From Siderastrea siderea (taxonomy: Eukaryota > Cnidaria > Anthozoa > Scleractinia > Rhizangiidae): 64,000 bases of DNA. Position numbers and translations under genes: made by a program. The stretch is taken from positions 49,920,355 to 49,984,354 of the forward strand of contig OZ034974.1 of NCBI GenBank assembly GCA_964030785.1. Direction: 5' to 3'. Every line of letters starts with the position of its first letter. Positions within the stretch are counted from its first letter, which is position 1. The notes under the pieces were generated by a model. That model made no database searches. It was not told the DNA's origin and saw only the letters and a program-made list of their open reading frames with translations. Shown piece after piece: positions 1-11,800 of this stretch.

Positions 1-90
1 GCATTTGTGTGTGTGTGTGTGTGTGGCGAGGGGAGGCTACTCCTCAGAGGCTCAAAGGGACTTTTTTTTGGGGGGGGGGGGGGGTGGCTA
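1..90. repeat. (GT)n microsatellite and poly-G tract
   Basis: A GT dinucleotide run occupies about positions 6-24 and a T/G homopolymer block about 61-84. The short reading frames across it have low-complexity composition and are not taken as genes. Confidence 0.85.
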
Positions 91-1170
91 AATCCACTGA
101 GCAAAGTCATTCACCTATCAATGTTAAGCCTCAGGGTGGGGGAGGAGGGAGACAGGCAAACCCAGGGGAATTTGACATTCTCAGTGAAGCCAGAGTCAAA
201 TTCCCTACCCCTGGAAGTAAATGTATGTATAATTCCTGCCCCTAGAATAACTGTTTCTGTATGTCAAATAATTAGGCCAAAAAAAATTCCCTTCCCAGGG
301 GTCAGTCTTTTTAGTCAATATCCCAGGAATAGTCCTCCCCCCAGATGCTGTGGCAGGCTATACAGTGAAATCATGCCACACACTGCTAAAAGTAACGGTC
401 CTGTAGGCCAAATTTTAAACAGTCTGCATGGGCAAGATATTTCTTGATATATGCTGGCAGATTAATCATTTCTAGTTAAGGTCACTGTGTTAATGATAAA
501 TATAAAACAAGCTAAATAGTGTCCCTTAGCCCTAAATCAGGCATAGTCTAGTATACCAGAGGACAGTGTCCAGTTTTTTATATATCGGCAACATTAAGTG
601 ACCCGTACTTGTGACTTGGGGAATGTGACTTGTCTGATGTATGCCCTTTTCCCCAAACATATAAATGTTGGTTGAAAATAAGTCTGCTGCAACTGTGCTT
701 CAGCTTTCGTTTGTTGTCAAGCATTGTGGAGGCCCTGTTAGGGGGGTCTGGATAATCCAAAATCCTGGGTAAATTTGGGAAATAATCCATATCCCAATTT
801 TGTGAACAAATATATCCCTAAAATAAAATTTTAAAACAAATAGTAACCCCTAATTACCATTTCGTGTCACGTGAATAGACTTAGGTACTATATGTCAGGT
901 ATGTATGTAGGGTTGCATTTCCATACCCCTGACGAAATGTAGGGGTGGTTACTGAGGCTGTGAAAAAAACAGTGAAAGGCCCACGCGACTTTTGTGCACT
1001 TGTTTTAGCCTTCTGAAATAGCTTTAAAATTTAAGCCAGTGGTTGTAACTGCAGTTTTGGTTGGTGTTATTTAAACTTGATACACTTTTTAGCGTTAAAA
1101 AGAATTCCGGGCCCGTGCGACTCCTACACACGTGTTTTAGCCTTTCTAGAGTTTTGCTCTCATGAGCAAA
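91..1170. other. No gene recognised
   Basis: AT-rich DNA with stops in all frames. I see no exon with convincing splice sites, no RNA gene and no clear terminal inverted repeat. It may include the 3' flank of the Penelope-like element that follows on the minus strand. Confidence 0.5.
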
Positions 1171-1175
1171 GCTCA

Positions 1176-2323
1176 TTAAGCAATGGTTGCTGTTTTATAA
1201 AATGCCAGCTGTTCATGAGTATTGGTTTTATGTTCGGCACTGCCGGGTAATATTGCATTACAAAGGGCTGAGTGAAGATTTTCTTGTTTTGTTTTTATTT
1301 TTGTCACATCTAGCACCGACTCGGTTTTAAATCTTTCGCCTTTGTATTCATGCAGTAGTGTCAAAGAACTTTGTTTCTGTTTCGGATACTTCAGCCGCAA
1401 ACTTGACAGTTTGATGGTGTTTGTTAAAAGATGAACTGAGTAATCTTTTCTCTGGCTGTGTCCCAGAGGGAGAAGATGTTATCAATGAATAGTTTCCAGA
1501 CTAGCTGTTTTAAAGCGCTTTGATTTAAGATCTCTGTTTCTACCTTCACCATGAAAATATTTGCGAAAGCAACTGCCATGTTCAGTTGGTGCTTGTGACA
1601 GTTCCATGAACTTGTAGGTAGTTTTCTCCACTGGAAGGAGTTCTCCACTAAGATAAGTTTGAGCGTTCTTTGCAGTAGTCACAGAGGGATAGGAGGTTCA
1701 TTTCCGTGAAATGCTTTGTATGCATTGCACACTAGGGTTTATTCTTTCCTCTTGTGGTATATTTGTATATAAGCTCGTAATGTCCGTGGAAACAAGGATT
1801 GTGTTTTCTTGAACCTTCGTTTCTCTAAGAAATTGATGAATTAAGTGGTATCTTTCAGACATAACTTCTGTTGTTGTGCTGTAGGCTGATGCAGTTTATA
1901 AATGAATGATGATAGTTTCTCTGCTGCAACTGGGCCCGGCATCCCAACCTGATATAATAGGCTTCCCAACTGGGGTTGGTTTGTGTGTCCTTGATAAGGT
2001 GTAGAATATTGGAATATGGGGCACCTATGGTGTTTGACAAAGCCATGTTTTGGTCATGTCATCTAGTGGTTTCCAAGGTAGAGTTCACTAATAAGCTGTT
2101 GAACTCTTAGGTTTGTCTCCTCCACCAGAGGATTCACAAGAGGTCTGTAGTGTTCTCTGTTATCTAGCTGGGTTTGACCTTCTTTAATTTTATCCTCAAT
2201 GTTAAGAGCTACAGTTGTAGTTCCTTTGTCAGCCTTTTTAAGGCTAATGTTGGTGTCATGCTTCAGGACTTGACTTGCGTTCAGCGGGATTAATATTATC
2301 CTTTGGCTAGGAATTTTGACCAT
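1176..2323 (-). mobile_element. Decayed Penelope-like element, reverse transcriptase remnant
   Basis: Minus-strand pieces in shifting frames read in the order expected for a Penelope-like reverse transcriptase. Near 2260-2130 there is LKKADKGTTTVAL followed by a DNREHYRPL stretch, like the family's N-terminal ADKG motif. Near 1650-1430 there is AFANIFM, then WKLFIDNIFSLW, matching the YIDDIF-type catalytic box with the second Asp replaced by Asn. Downstream pieces resemble the region after the palm. Several frameshifts and the altered catalytic residue mean it is dead. I found no GIY-YIG endonuclease domain and no terminal repeats, so the element boundaries are open. Family assignment rests on motif memory, not on a search. 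Confidence 0.6.
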
Positions 2324-2777
2324 GAGACCTCACTGGAGATAATATATACGTGTCCTTCTTTTTATAACTAGTACTTTTAAGACCTTTTAATACCATTTTT
2401 ATGTAAAGGTAGTCGATGTAATAATGACTGATAATAATCCGTAATTTTAAAATGCAACACAAATAATCTGTAATCTTTAAATTCAGTGGCCAATAATCCG
2501 TATCCCTTCTCTAAATACCCCCAATAATCCATAATCCTAAAACCCTAACAGGGCCTCATTGTGTAAGTGATACTGACATGTTATATTACTATTCAGGTTG
2601 GACAAGAGGATTACTTACCGTGGGGCAAAGTAACTCATTCATCAGAGTTTTCTCAGCTACTCTTTCGGTAACACAATCAATATTTGGAAATATTAATGAA
2701 ACTTTAAACTACCGTCCACTATTGTTCCTTGAGTAATGATCGTCCCCTGAACAATTTCCCATCCACTGCCGCCTTTG

Positions 2778-2989
2778 TTTAACCCTTTAAGCTCTAGCCA
2801 TGATGAAGATGAAAATTCTCTTTACATTATCACCAGTTGTTTCAACATTGACTTGAGGAGAATAAAGAAAATGATCACCAAGGACAAGATGTCTTGATAT
2901 TTAGACAAATTCTCCTTACTAGTTCCATGAGAAATGTATGAAGAACAGTTGGGAGGATATGCATTTTTATATCAGGGCTTAAAGGGTTA
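2778..2989. repeat. MITE family A copy (TTAACCCTTTAAGC ends)
   Basis: About 210 bp bounded by TTTAACCCTTTAAGC and GGGCTTAAAGGGTTA. The interior carries the shared blocks ATTCTCCTTACTAGTTCCAT, TCTTGATATTTAGACAAATT and TGATCA. At least nine related copies lie in this window (about 11134, 18681, 19690, 21939, 27521, 28988, 31478, 32939, 57295). The ends suggest a TTAA target site with CCCTTTAAGC inverted termini. No coding capacity. Confidence 0.8.
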
Positions 2990-3911
2990 GTGACCCACGT
3001 CTTCAGGTAACTTTTGAAGATTATTGTCACCAAAGTGTTAAATTTTCTTGGAATAATCATCTCCCTTAAATACTGTTAGGAGTCAGTCCCCCTTTTAAAC
3101 CACAGAAAACATCAAGTTAGAATAAATATAAAACGGCCCTCTCCATTATTCGAAGAAACAAAGTAACTCAAATGAGGACATAAATCAGGTCATTTAAGGA
3201 CAGTGCATCCTGATAGAGATGTATTTTTTGGGGAAAGTAGATCTTAGCAAGGGTTATTGGGATCCAAAAAGAGAATGTGGGTAACCAAGCATTTTTCAGA
3301 GTAATTAAGCAACCATAATAATTTCTAAAAAAGTGTTAAAATACAAAGAATGTATGGCAATTTCTTTTCAAATTTAAGCTCAATTGTCTCAGAAAAATGC
3401 GTGGCTACCCCCAATTTTCTATTTGGATTCTGATAGCCCTTGCTAAGATCTGCTTTTTCCACATAGTCGTAAACTGCGCAAAAATATTGTTGCATTAGTG
3501 GGCAAATTCCTTAAGAAACCCGAATATCCTGAGATGTGCAGAACATAAGCGCAGTAACAAAAGGAGGCACCATCCTTAAGGTCAGGGTTACATCCCTCCT
3601 GCCATCTCATTGTTTCAGTTGCTTCATGCTGCAGATCGATGCTGGGAATAAGCTCTCTGGCTATGTAGGCAGGCTTCCTGTGGCTCGTTAGTGACTCACA
3701 GTCAACCCAAAAAACTTTCTGAAGTTGTTCATGAGCTCACGGCTTTTAAGATTTTGTTTTGTACAGATGCGTATGTATATGTTTTAAGTATAGCTTCAGC
3801 AAGGCTAAATAGCTTAAGTTTGCAATGTTGCCAATTACTCACTGGCTAATTAAAAATACCTTGGTCCTTGATCATGGAGCTTGACCGGTTTTTTTTTTTT
3901 CATATCAGGGA
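2990..3911. other. Upstream region of BOLA1, no exon recognised
   Basis: A pyrimidine tract ending in CATATCAG lies directly before the first recognised BOLA1 exon, so at least one 5' exon must be further upstream. I could not identify it among the AT-rich sequence. It could carry untranslated leader or a mitochondrial presequence. Confidence 0.4.
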
Positions 3912-5696
3912 ATGACCACAGTTCAAGAAGTGATAACTGAAAAGCTCACAAAAGAATTTAAGGTGCAATTTCAGAACTTTTTAATCATTTCATGAATATT
4001 AAGTTATAACCACATTTTAAAAAAGATTAATTTTTTTCTTTTTCATTTTTTCAGCCTGTCTATTTAGATGTCATCAATGAAAGTTACATGCATAATGTCC
4101 CAAAAGGTATAAAGTGAAGTCTTTTTCACAGTCATTAAATATTCATAGAATTTGATATGTTGCTCAATTTTGTCACTGAAGAACTTGTAAAGTATTATTC
4201 AATTGATTGATTGAAAAATACAGCTATTTATAAGGCTGGAGAGCCATTTGCGAGATAGAGACAAACTGTTGAGTTCTTAAAACATGTAAAATTTCTCTCT
4301 CTTTTCAGGTTCAGAAACTCATTTCAAGGTTGTGGTTGTGTCAGCAGATTTTGACAATAAACCTCTGATACAGGTAATGAGCTAGTAAATTTATTTTTAA
4401 TATAAATAAACCATGAAGTGCTTATTTAAGGCCAGATTGCCTGATACATGTATATATTTGCAGTATTGTTTAATAAACACCATGAAGTTATGACTCTTGC
4501 TCAATGGGCTTTTGGCAGAAGGCATCCTTTGAGAGAGACTTAATAGCAAATTATTATTATAATTATTAAATTTAATTTGTCTCAAACAAGTGATGGTGGC
4601 AACCCCGACTTATGACTTACAGCTCACTCAACTTGACTTGGTGCGAAATGTCGTGACATCACTGTATGCCATTCGGTGACGTCACAAAATTTCGCGCCAA
4701 GTCGTGTGAGCGAGAAGAGAATGCCTGGGTACTAGGCTGGTGACGTCTGACATGTTCTCCACTGTAATATTACACACGTACTCTTCAATAAACCACCTTG
4801 CAACAGTTGGAGGCATAAAGGGATCATTTAGAGAGAGAAGTTTAGTACCCCCCTTTTTTTGGAGCATCCATTTCAGTCTACTTATCTTGTCAATATCACC
4901 ACTTAATCTAGCAATAGCTTGCATCATGTAAAGGAAGATTTCCACAATTTATTTGTTTAGTTCATGGACAAAAATAACTGTGTTTTGTCAACAGAGGCAC
5001 CGAATGGTCAATGAAATTCTGAAGGAGGAATTGGCAACTGGTGTACATGCTTTGTCAATACAGGTAATAAGAAAGACATTATTGACTTGCTAGGAGTATA
5101 TGCATATTATGAAGGTAAGGATATTGGTTATTGACTGGATGTCTAGCTGACTGACCAAATCTTTGGATGACTAACTCACTAACAGACATATGGACTGGAT
5201 GGCTGCCTGTGTGTGACTGGCTGACTGACTGACTGACCGTCTGGCTGACTGACTGACTGATTGGATGTTCCTATGATTGATTGTCTGGCTGTCTCAGATT
5301 GGTGGACTGGATGCCTGTTGGCTGACTGACTGACTGAATGACCAGCTCACTAGCAGACATACTGACTGAATAATGAATGACCAAATCTAAGGTGACTAAC
5401 TCACTATCAGATTGACTGACTGACTGACTGACTGACTGTCTGTCTAAGCCACTAGTGGAATGATTGACATGCCAGCTGCATGAAATTTGACCAGGTGTCT
5501 TTTGAATAACTGACATCCGTTGATTATACTGACTGGTTGGTTGAGCAACTGACTTTTTCAAACCCTTGTTGTAACACCAGTGAACACACTGAGCTCTCTA
5601 CACTTTACCTTTCAGGCCAAGACCCCACAGCAGTGGGAAACAAGTGAACAGACAGTTCCCAAGTCACCCCCTTGTTTGGGTGGCAGTTCCAGATAA
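3912..5696 (+). CDS. BOLA1: BolA-like protein 1 (mitochondrial iron-sulfur maturation factor)
   Basis: Coding exons 3912-3962, 4055-4106, 4309-4373, 4995-5063 and 5616-5696 join in frame (phases 0,1,0,0) to about 105 residues. All four introns are GT-AG. The product has the BolA core in order: an N-terminal helix, YLDVINES, SETHFKVVVVS, RHRMVNEILKEEL and GVHALSIQAKTPQQW, then a C-terminal SPPCLGG that matches animal BOLA1 rather than BOLA2 or BOLA3. BOLA1 proteins pair with the monothiol glutaredoxin GLRX5 in mitochondria in iron-sulfur cluster handling. The Met at 3912 lies three bases after a good acceptor at 3908, so an upstream exon exists; with no presequence visible, the true start may be there and the listed Met is only the first one seen. 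Intron 4 holds a GACT-rich tandem repeat. Confidence 0.93.
4615..4725. repeat. Short inverted-repeat element in BOLA1 intron 3
   Basis: Arms CTCACTCAACTTGACTTGG (about 4622) and CCAAGTCGTGTGAGCGAG (about 4697) face each other around GACATCAC/GTGACGTCAC. Probable MITE; no target duplication was established. Confidence 0.55.
5140..5555. repeat. Degenerate GACT/TGAC tandem repeat in BOLA1 intron 4
   Basis: Runs of GACTGACTGACTGAC alternate with longer imperfect units such as GACTGGATG and GACCAACT. The reverse-strand reading frame across it is a serine/valine-rich by-product of the repeat. Confidence 0.85.
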
Positions 5697-5789
5697 CAAC
5701 TAGCAACACAAAACACAACACTGAAGACCATTCAACATAAGCTTGATTTCCATGTCTTTCTCTTTGTTCTGACTGCAGTGGAGGAGCTT

Positions 5790-6195
5790 AGCCTGGTTCT
5801 CAGATGCTCAAAGGCCTCTCATTTTTACTCCCTGAGCAACCTAGCTGGGGGGAGGGGGGGATACTGTGATCCCCCCGACAGTCGATCCCCCCATGTATAA
5901 GCTGGCCCAAGGGAAATGGTTTAGGATCCGTTTTAATTGGTCTAAAAATCAGTATGTGTTTTAACCATTTTGGTGGGAAAATCCTGATGTGGTTATTAAA
6001 TGGATTGTACAGACCAGGTCTGAAAATGGGTAAGGGTTTTAGAGGCAAGGTCTGAAAACAGGTATTGGAAAATTACATATTCTGGTCTGAAATAAATTAA
6101 GGGTTTAGAGAAACAGGTGGCATATTGCCCCCACCAAAAATTTGGAGAAGCCTCCCCCCCCCCCCTCCAGGCAACCTCAGAGCATCTGAGAATCT
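5790..6195. repeat. Possible MITE with short imperfect ends
   Basis: TTCTCAGATGCTC at about 5799 faces GAGCATCTGAGAA at about 6180, with C/G homopolymer blocks just inside both ends. Target duplication not seen, so the element call is tentative. Confidence 0.4.
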
Positions 6196-6292
6196 GGAGG
6201 AGCTAGGCAAAATGTAGTTAACAATTATTCACTGCAAAGTGGCCAGGTAAACATCTACCACTCTTCACCAACACCGAGGTGAATAACTGTTT

Positions 6293-6477
6293 TAGTATAC
6301 ACCAGACTAGTGGATAGTGAGCACCAAATATTTCCGTTCCTTTTTTCTGGGATACAAGGGAAAACTCACATGTGAAATCCAGAAAAAGATGCCGGGAGGT
6401 AAATAGCATATACTATTCCGAGTTTGAGTAGCCAATCAGAGCATGCAAAAATCACTATCCACTGGTTTGGTGTATTA
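6293..6477. repeat. MITE with about 26-bp inverted ends
   Basis: The left end near 6293 reads TAGTATACACCAGACTAGTG and the right end near 6460 carries CACTGGTTTGGTGTATTA, imperfect inverse copies that share a TGGATAGTGA/TCACTATCCA inner block. No coding content. Confidence 0.55.
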
Positions 6478-6737
6478 CTAATTTATTTAACAACAAGAAA
6501 AGCCCCAGGGGCATTAGACCCCGCCGTTGTTCTCCCTCCCCCCCGGGGGGTTGTAAACTATGTTACGGTCACTCAAGATAAAAGCCCTTGCCTGTGTAGC
6601 GAAAGACACGACGAGTATTTGTTTGGCCGAGCGAAAACCGGAGGTCTGGGGCAAGTGACCACCAAAAAAAAAAAAAAAAAAAAAAAAACCACGGAAAAAA
6701 AAATGGGTATTACTAGACCCCGTCCTGACGGCGGGGT

Positions 6738-7046
6738 AATTATAGAGTTCTTCTGTTGAAGGCACTATTGTGTGATAGGTTGCCCGAGGAGGAAATCTGA
6801 TGTTCACAACAAATATTAGCCCGAGAACGTAGTTTGAACATCAAATTTCCAAGGAACCTATCACACATAGGGCCTGAGACAGAAGGACTCTGTTGTTTTT
6901 GTTGTACAATGCTAAATTTTGAGCGAAATTGCCAAAAACGGGCACTATGCGCTGATAGGCGCCCGCTGAGGAGAGACACTATTGCATCACTAATCGTTTA
7001 GGCCAAATGGGAGCACGCCAAAATTTAGCAGTGTACTATAACATGG
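6738..7046. repeat. Dispersed repeat, copy 1 of 2
   Basis: About 310 bp that match 9157-9480 from AGAGTTCTTC to ACTATAA, including GGTTGCCCGAGGA, AACCTATCACACATAG, CTGAGACAGAAGGACTCT and GCACGCCAAAATTTAGCA. A motif like GGCACTATG.GTGATAGG occurs twice inside each copy, so the unit is itself internally duplicated. Likely a non-autonomous transposon. Confidence 0.75.
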
Positions 7047-8074
7047 GTTATTGTCCCTCACCACAGCTGGAAATAAGCCTAATGAGAAGGAAGGTCTCAT
7101 TACTCTCAACACAAAATGGCCTTGTTCTTCAAAGCATGATTATACTAATACAAGATTAGTGAATGGCCTAATCTCAAACTCCACAAAAATGAAAACTCTT
7201 TCAAACACAATAAAAAACAGACAGTTCAAGTTTATTCCTGGATTTGTATTAGTCTGCTTTCTAATAACTGGGTCCCAATGATTAAGCCTGTAGACCGTGG
7301 ATTCGTCAGATGGTGATTATTTCTCCACGATATAATTTTTACATTTATTTATTAAATTCAAAACTCTGAATTGAATCAGCTGTTCTTGCTTTTGTTTCAA
7401 TTGAAACAACTTATTACAACTTGGTTGATTGGAAGCTGAGGACTGCATGAGACTCAATAGCTGGAAATTTCCATCTTTTCAAGCAATGCATTTAGTTCAT
7501 AAATCTGTCAGTTAATTTTTTAAAACTTATCAGGCCAGAGTTGGAAATCAAAACAGCCATTCATCAGCCATTTTCTTGTTCACTTATCGACAGAGTTCAA
7601 AATGAAAGAGAAACGGGTAGCCATATGAAGGTGTTTGGTTGAAAACAAGATCTTATCATGGCAACCATTTCTGGGCATATTTAAAAGTTACCCACTCCCA
7701 TACAATTCAAACATTTGGTAGGAAAAATTGAGTGATGACTAATTCGAACTGAGCTATCCAAGTTTTGGAATATTTAGATTTATAGAAGATTGGCATAAAG
7801 GAAAGCAAAATCAGGTTTAAAGTTTTATTATTTGAGTTTTTCATTCCACCACCTAAGACCTAAAATATAACTTAATAACTACACAACAGGAAAAGAGGTG
7901 GAAGTTTTGTATTGTGTTGAAAAGAGAAATCTACAGATTAGAGAATTCTAAATTCAAAGTTGTGTCAATGTTTCCTAATAAAGCATCCTGTTTAAAACAA
8001 CAGTAAACTTGCTAAATAAAAACATATTATTCCTCCTACACATGTCCTCAAATGTTCCAGGATATTTGTTGAGG

Positions 8075-8193
8075 CTAAGGTCAAACGTCGAACTTTACAT
8101 GTGTTGAACCTAATGCAAATTAGCAAAAACAATAGCTTTTGCTCATTTCCATTAGGTTCGGCACATGTAAAGTTCAATGTTTGGCCTTGGCCT
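8075..8193. repeat. Inverted repeat of about 40-bp arms
   Basis: The left arm contains GAACTTTACATGTGTTGAACC and the right arm GGTTCGGCACATGTAAAGTTC, followed by matching GGTCAAAC.../...GTTTGGCC ends. The spacer is about 35 bp. Probable MITE or hairpin element. Confidence 0.6.
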
Positions 8194-8532
8194 GAGAGGG
8201 AGAAAACAACCTCGTCCCTAACCTTGTCCCCAGGGTTTTCTTTGCATTGCAAATGGCAGCACGAGAAGGCCTGAAGCCCCACACTCCAGATTTTAACAAT
8301 ATTCAGCATAGCTGAAGGCTGGCTGTTGGCTGAATTGGAAAGATTTGAGATCACATGACCCTAGGGACAAGGTTGAGGGAGAAAATTGTTAGATCTGAAA
8401 TCCAGAGCTTCTTTTTACCTTTTCAAAGCCAGAGTCAAATCTTGAATCAATTTTCATTCTTAATAATATCTGTAAGTTTGTAAGACCTTTAAAAGAAATC
8501 TGTATTAAAAGCAACTGTTTATTTCACTATAC

Positions 8533-8737
8533 AAGGTGGTTCTATCTTTTGAGTCTGTGGATGAAATCCTAGACTGTGACCATTCAAATGAAAGCTCCCA
8601 AGCAGTTCTTCCAGGTGTGTGGTAAAGTCTTTATTATGCTGTACAATGTGGTTCTCACTTTGTATCCACAGATGAAATCCGAAAGTAAAACCACTCAAAT
8701 GAAAACTACAGAGCAGTGTTTTCGTGTGGTTATGTTT
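8533..8737. repeat. Two-unit imperfect tandem duplication
   Basis: Two units about 115 bp apart share GTGGTTCT, GATGAAATCC and CATTCAAATGAAAGCT/CACTCAAATGAAAACT. A short plus-strand reading frame across both units is repeat-derived. Confidence 0.65.
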
Positions 8738-8825
8738 TTAATTGGGCATTCTTGGGAGTGAAAGGATAAAGCTTGGGCTGCCTGTGACTTAAAATTAATC
8801 TGAAACCAAAATGTCACTGAAGACT

Positions 8826-11800
8826 CTACGTAACATCAATGTATAGTCTCTTCATTCCACATTCACAGCAGAACTTGGCATTCTCTACCGGGTATTTTGT
8901 GCCGCACTCGTGACAGAATTTAGACAGTTTCCTCCCTGCACTTCCATCTCTTTGCTGTCCGGTACCAAACTTGGGTGTGGTCTTGTGTGATCTCTCTCTG
9001 GAGGCGATTGGGGTGTGGTCAAATGGGGGTGAGGGGCTGTGACTGTCCAGTCCAAATTCATCAAATAGGGTTGGACTTGGGTCTCTTACTGCAACATGCC
9101 TGGAATTATATTTGCAAAGATTACAGATATTCAGTAAAGGATATTCTATTTAAATAATAGAGTTCTTCCATCGAAGGCACTGTGGTGTGATGGGTTGCCC
9201 GAGGAAATTTGATATTGACAACAACTATTAGCTTGAGAACATAGTTCGAGGGCTTATATAAAGTTTGAACGTCAAATTTCCGAGGGAACCTATCACACAT
9301 AGAACCTGAGACAGAAGGACTCTATTGTTTTTATTGCACAAAGCTAAATTTTGAGTGAAAATTGCCAAAAACGGGCACTATGCACTGATAGGCGCGTGCT
9401 GGAGAGAGCCACTATCATGTCATGAGATTGACTTCGACCAATGGGGGCACGCCAAAATTTAGCATTGTACTATAATGCCTGTTAGCAATTTGAAATGAAA
9501 AATATTAAAATTTGGCTATTTCTTTTTTCTTCGTAAGAAAGATGTAACAGAATGTCACAAGTGTCGCAAAAGAAAAAAATCCGAGTCCCACATGGAAACT
9601 GAAACCATGACCTTCCCCACTCTGAGCTACTAGGAGACTTGTGGAGAGCCAGGTCATATTTACTAGGTTCATTGTCAATTAGTCTCACGAGAGATCAGTC
9701 AAGTGCCATGCTTACCATTTTTCTGTCACTCAAGTCAAGCCATTCAACAAGAGACTCAACTCTTGAATCTCAGTAGAAATGAGTGGCAATTCAAGACTGT
9801 CTACTCACCTTGGAGAAAGTGACACGCAACCCAAATGCTCTGATGATGATGGTGAGGAATCGAAGTTGATGATTATGATGGTGGTGGCATGGTGATGATG
9901 ATGATGACAATGATGATGATGATGATGAAGATAATGAAGATGAAATATTCATTTATAATAAATTACTCAACATACACAGCTTTGAAGATGACAATCATCC
10001 CAAATTCACATCATTTTGGCAAGTCTGTACAACAATGTAGGTATGCAGGAAAGCCCATTCCTTCAGAAATCAAGAGTAAGAAATGACACAACTTGCCTGT
10101 TTCTTCGACCTGAAGACGACGATGATGAAATCCTATCTGAAGTGTCAGAGTAGTCTGAAGTAGGTCGGGCGTACCTTGTTCCTGACCCCACCCTTCCTCC
10201 AGTCTGGTTGTCAATGTTACCATTTGACTGGCTGGATCGGCGACCATATCTAGCTTCTCTTGTCTGCATCACAGGTGAAGCCTCCTCATCGGAATCAAAC
10301 AGATTAGTCTGCACCCTTTCCTTGCTTCTTGTTCTGCCAGAAAATGTTCCTACAAGAAGTTGATTAAACTCAGTAGGCATGTGCAATGGTTGCAGAAGTC
10401 TCAGGTCAGGGCACCACTTTGTTTTTGAGCAAGACCATTAAAAGGTGAACCTAGCCTGTGAATACAGCGGCCTCTCCACGCTCTGGCCGCTTGCCACGTC
10501 CAGAGTGCAGAGAAGCAGCTGTATTCCAGGCTAAAGGTGAACCTTAACGGTGACCACACTTGGGATTGCAGGGCTTGAAATAGTGTCATTATTCCTGCCC
10601 CCCATTGTTGTAGAATAAACTATGGGGAGTATCATTTTTCTATCTCACAACTGAGTCCCACGGGACTATTGCAGCAATAAAAGTGATCCCCAGCTACTTG
10701 GAGATAGTCAAAGCGGGTATAAATTCCCCTTTACATACACATATCCATAATTGACTAGTTGTCTTGTTGCTGAACCAAAGTGGGCATCAACAGTCAATCA
10801 GTAGGAAATAGTAAGAGCACTTCCACTTAAATTGGACTGTTTTGGTGCCCAATTGTTGCTATTAAATTATTATCCTCAAAAGGTAATTTTCCATCACCCT
10901 GAAATTTTACTTTTTTTGGCTTTCACTCAAATTTAGCAATTTTGTCCAGAAATTTTTTACTTACCTGTAGTTCCATTTAATCCTCTACTTCTCTGCTGGG
11001 ATGGTGACCCTTGTATTTTCTGTGCTGACATAGGGCTGCCACTCTGCACCTGTTTTCTCTTAGCACTGGGTGATGCAAGGGGTTGTCTGCCGTAACCTGA
11101 TCCTGGGGTACCACCTAGGTGTAAAGTCACACATTTAAACCCTTTGAGCTGCAATGTCCAAATGCATATTCTCCTTACTTCATATTATATACTTCATATT
11201 ATACCAGTTGGGAAAATTTGATTAAACATCAACTGAAGACATGTCATGTCTGGTGATCACTTCCTTTATTCTCATGACCTGTATATTTGATCAGCTAGTG
11301 ATATCATTAGGAGAAATTTAATAGATGCTTGTCACTCTTGGGGCTTAAAGGGTTAAGCCATGGCTACATGAGCTATTCTTTCCTTGTGATGGTGATGTGA
11401 TTTTTTTAAGAACTGTGGCGTCGCTAACGTGCAGTGGTGGCCACACTTGCTGACAAATTTTGACAAAGTCTGCGATTTTGTTGCAAAAAATTTAACTCAT
11501 TGAATTTCTCGCAATTTTTTTCTGTGATTTTTTCAGTTGCCGCATCACTTGTGCGAGGTTGGCTACACATGTGATTTTCGACAGGTGCTGGCAACGCAAC
11601 AATTTTCAAAAAAATAGCATCATCATCGCAAGCAAAAAAATCACTCTTGTAGCCGTGGCTTTATTGATCCCAGAAATAATTTGAAATGCACCTTTAGTTT
11701 CACTCTAGACTTTGAATGGTCTCTTATATTCTTGTCCTAAATTTAATGTGATGATGTGTGCATGTCATAACATTATTGCCACTATTCAATCTTGTGATGT

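Larger units (their letters stand above)
5697..8825. other. Intergenic region between convergent BOLA1 and ZC2HC1 ends
   Basis: The two genes run towards each other. The DNA between them is mostly repeats, listed separately: an inverted-repeat block at 5790-6195, a MITE at 6293-6477, an A-tract near 6662-6688, one of two related dispersed repeats (6738-7046), an inverted repeat at 8075-8193 and a tandem duplication at 8533-8737. AATAAA-type signals occur near 6091 (plus) and, for the minus gene, at about 8518-8523. No additional gene is recognised. Confidence 0.6.

Noticed and set aside
5271..5561. Minus-strand Ser/Val-rich frame
   Set aside because: Encoded by the GACT tandem repeat in BOLA1 intron 4.
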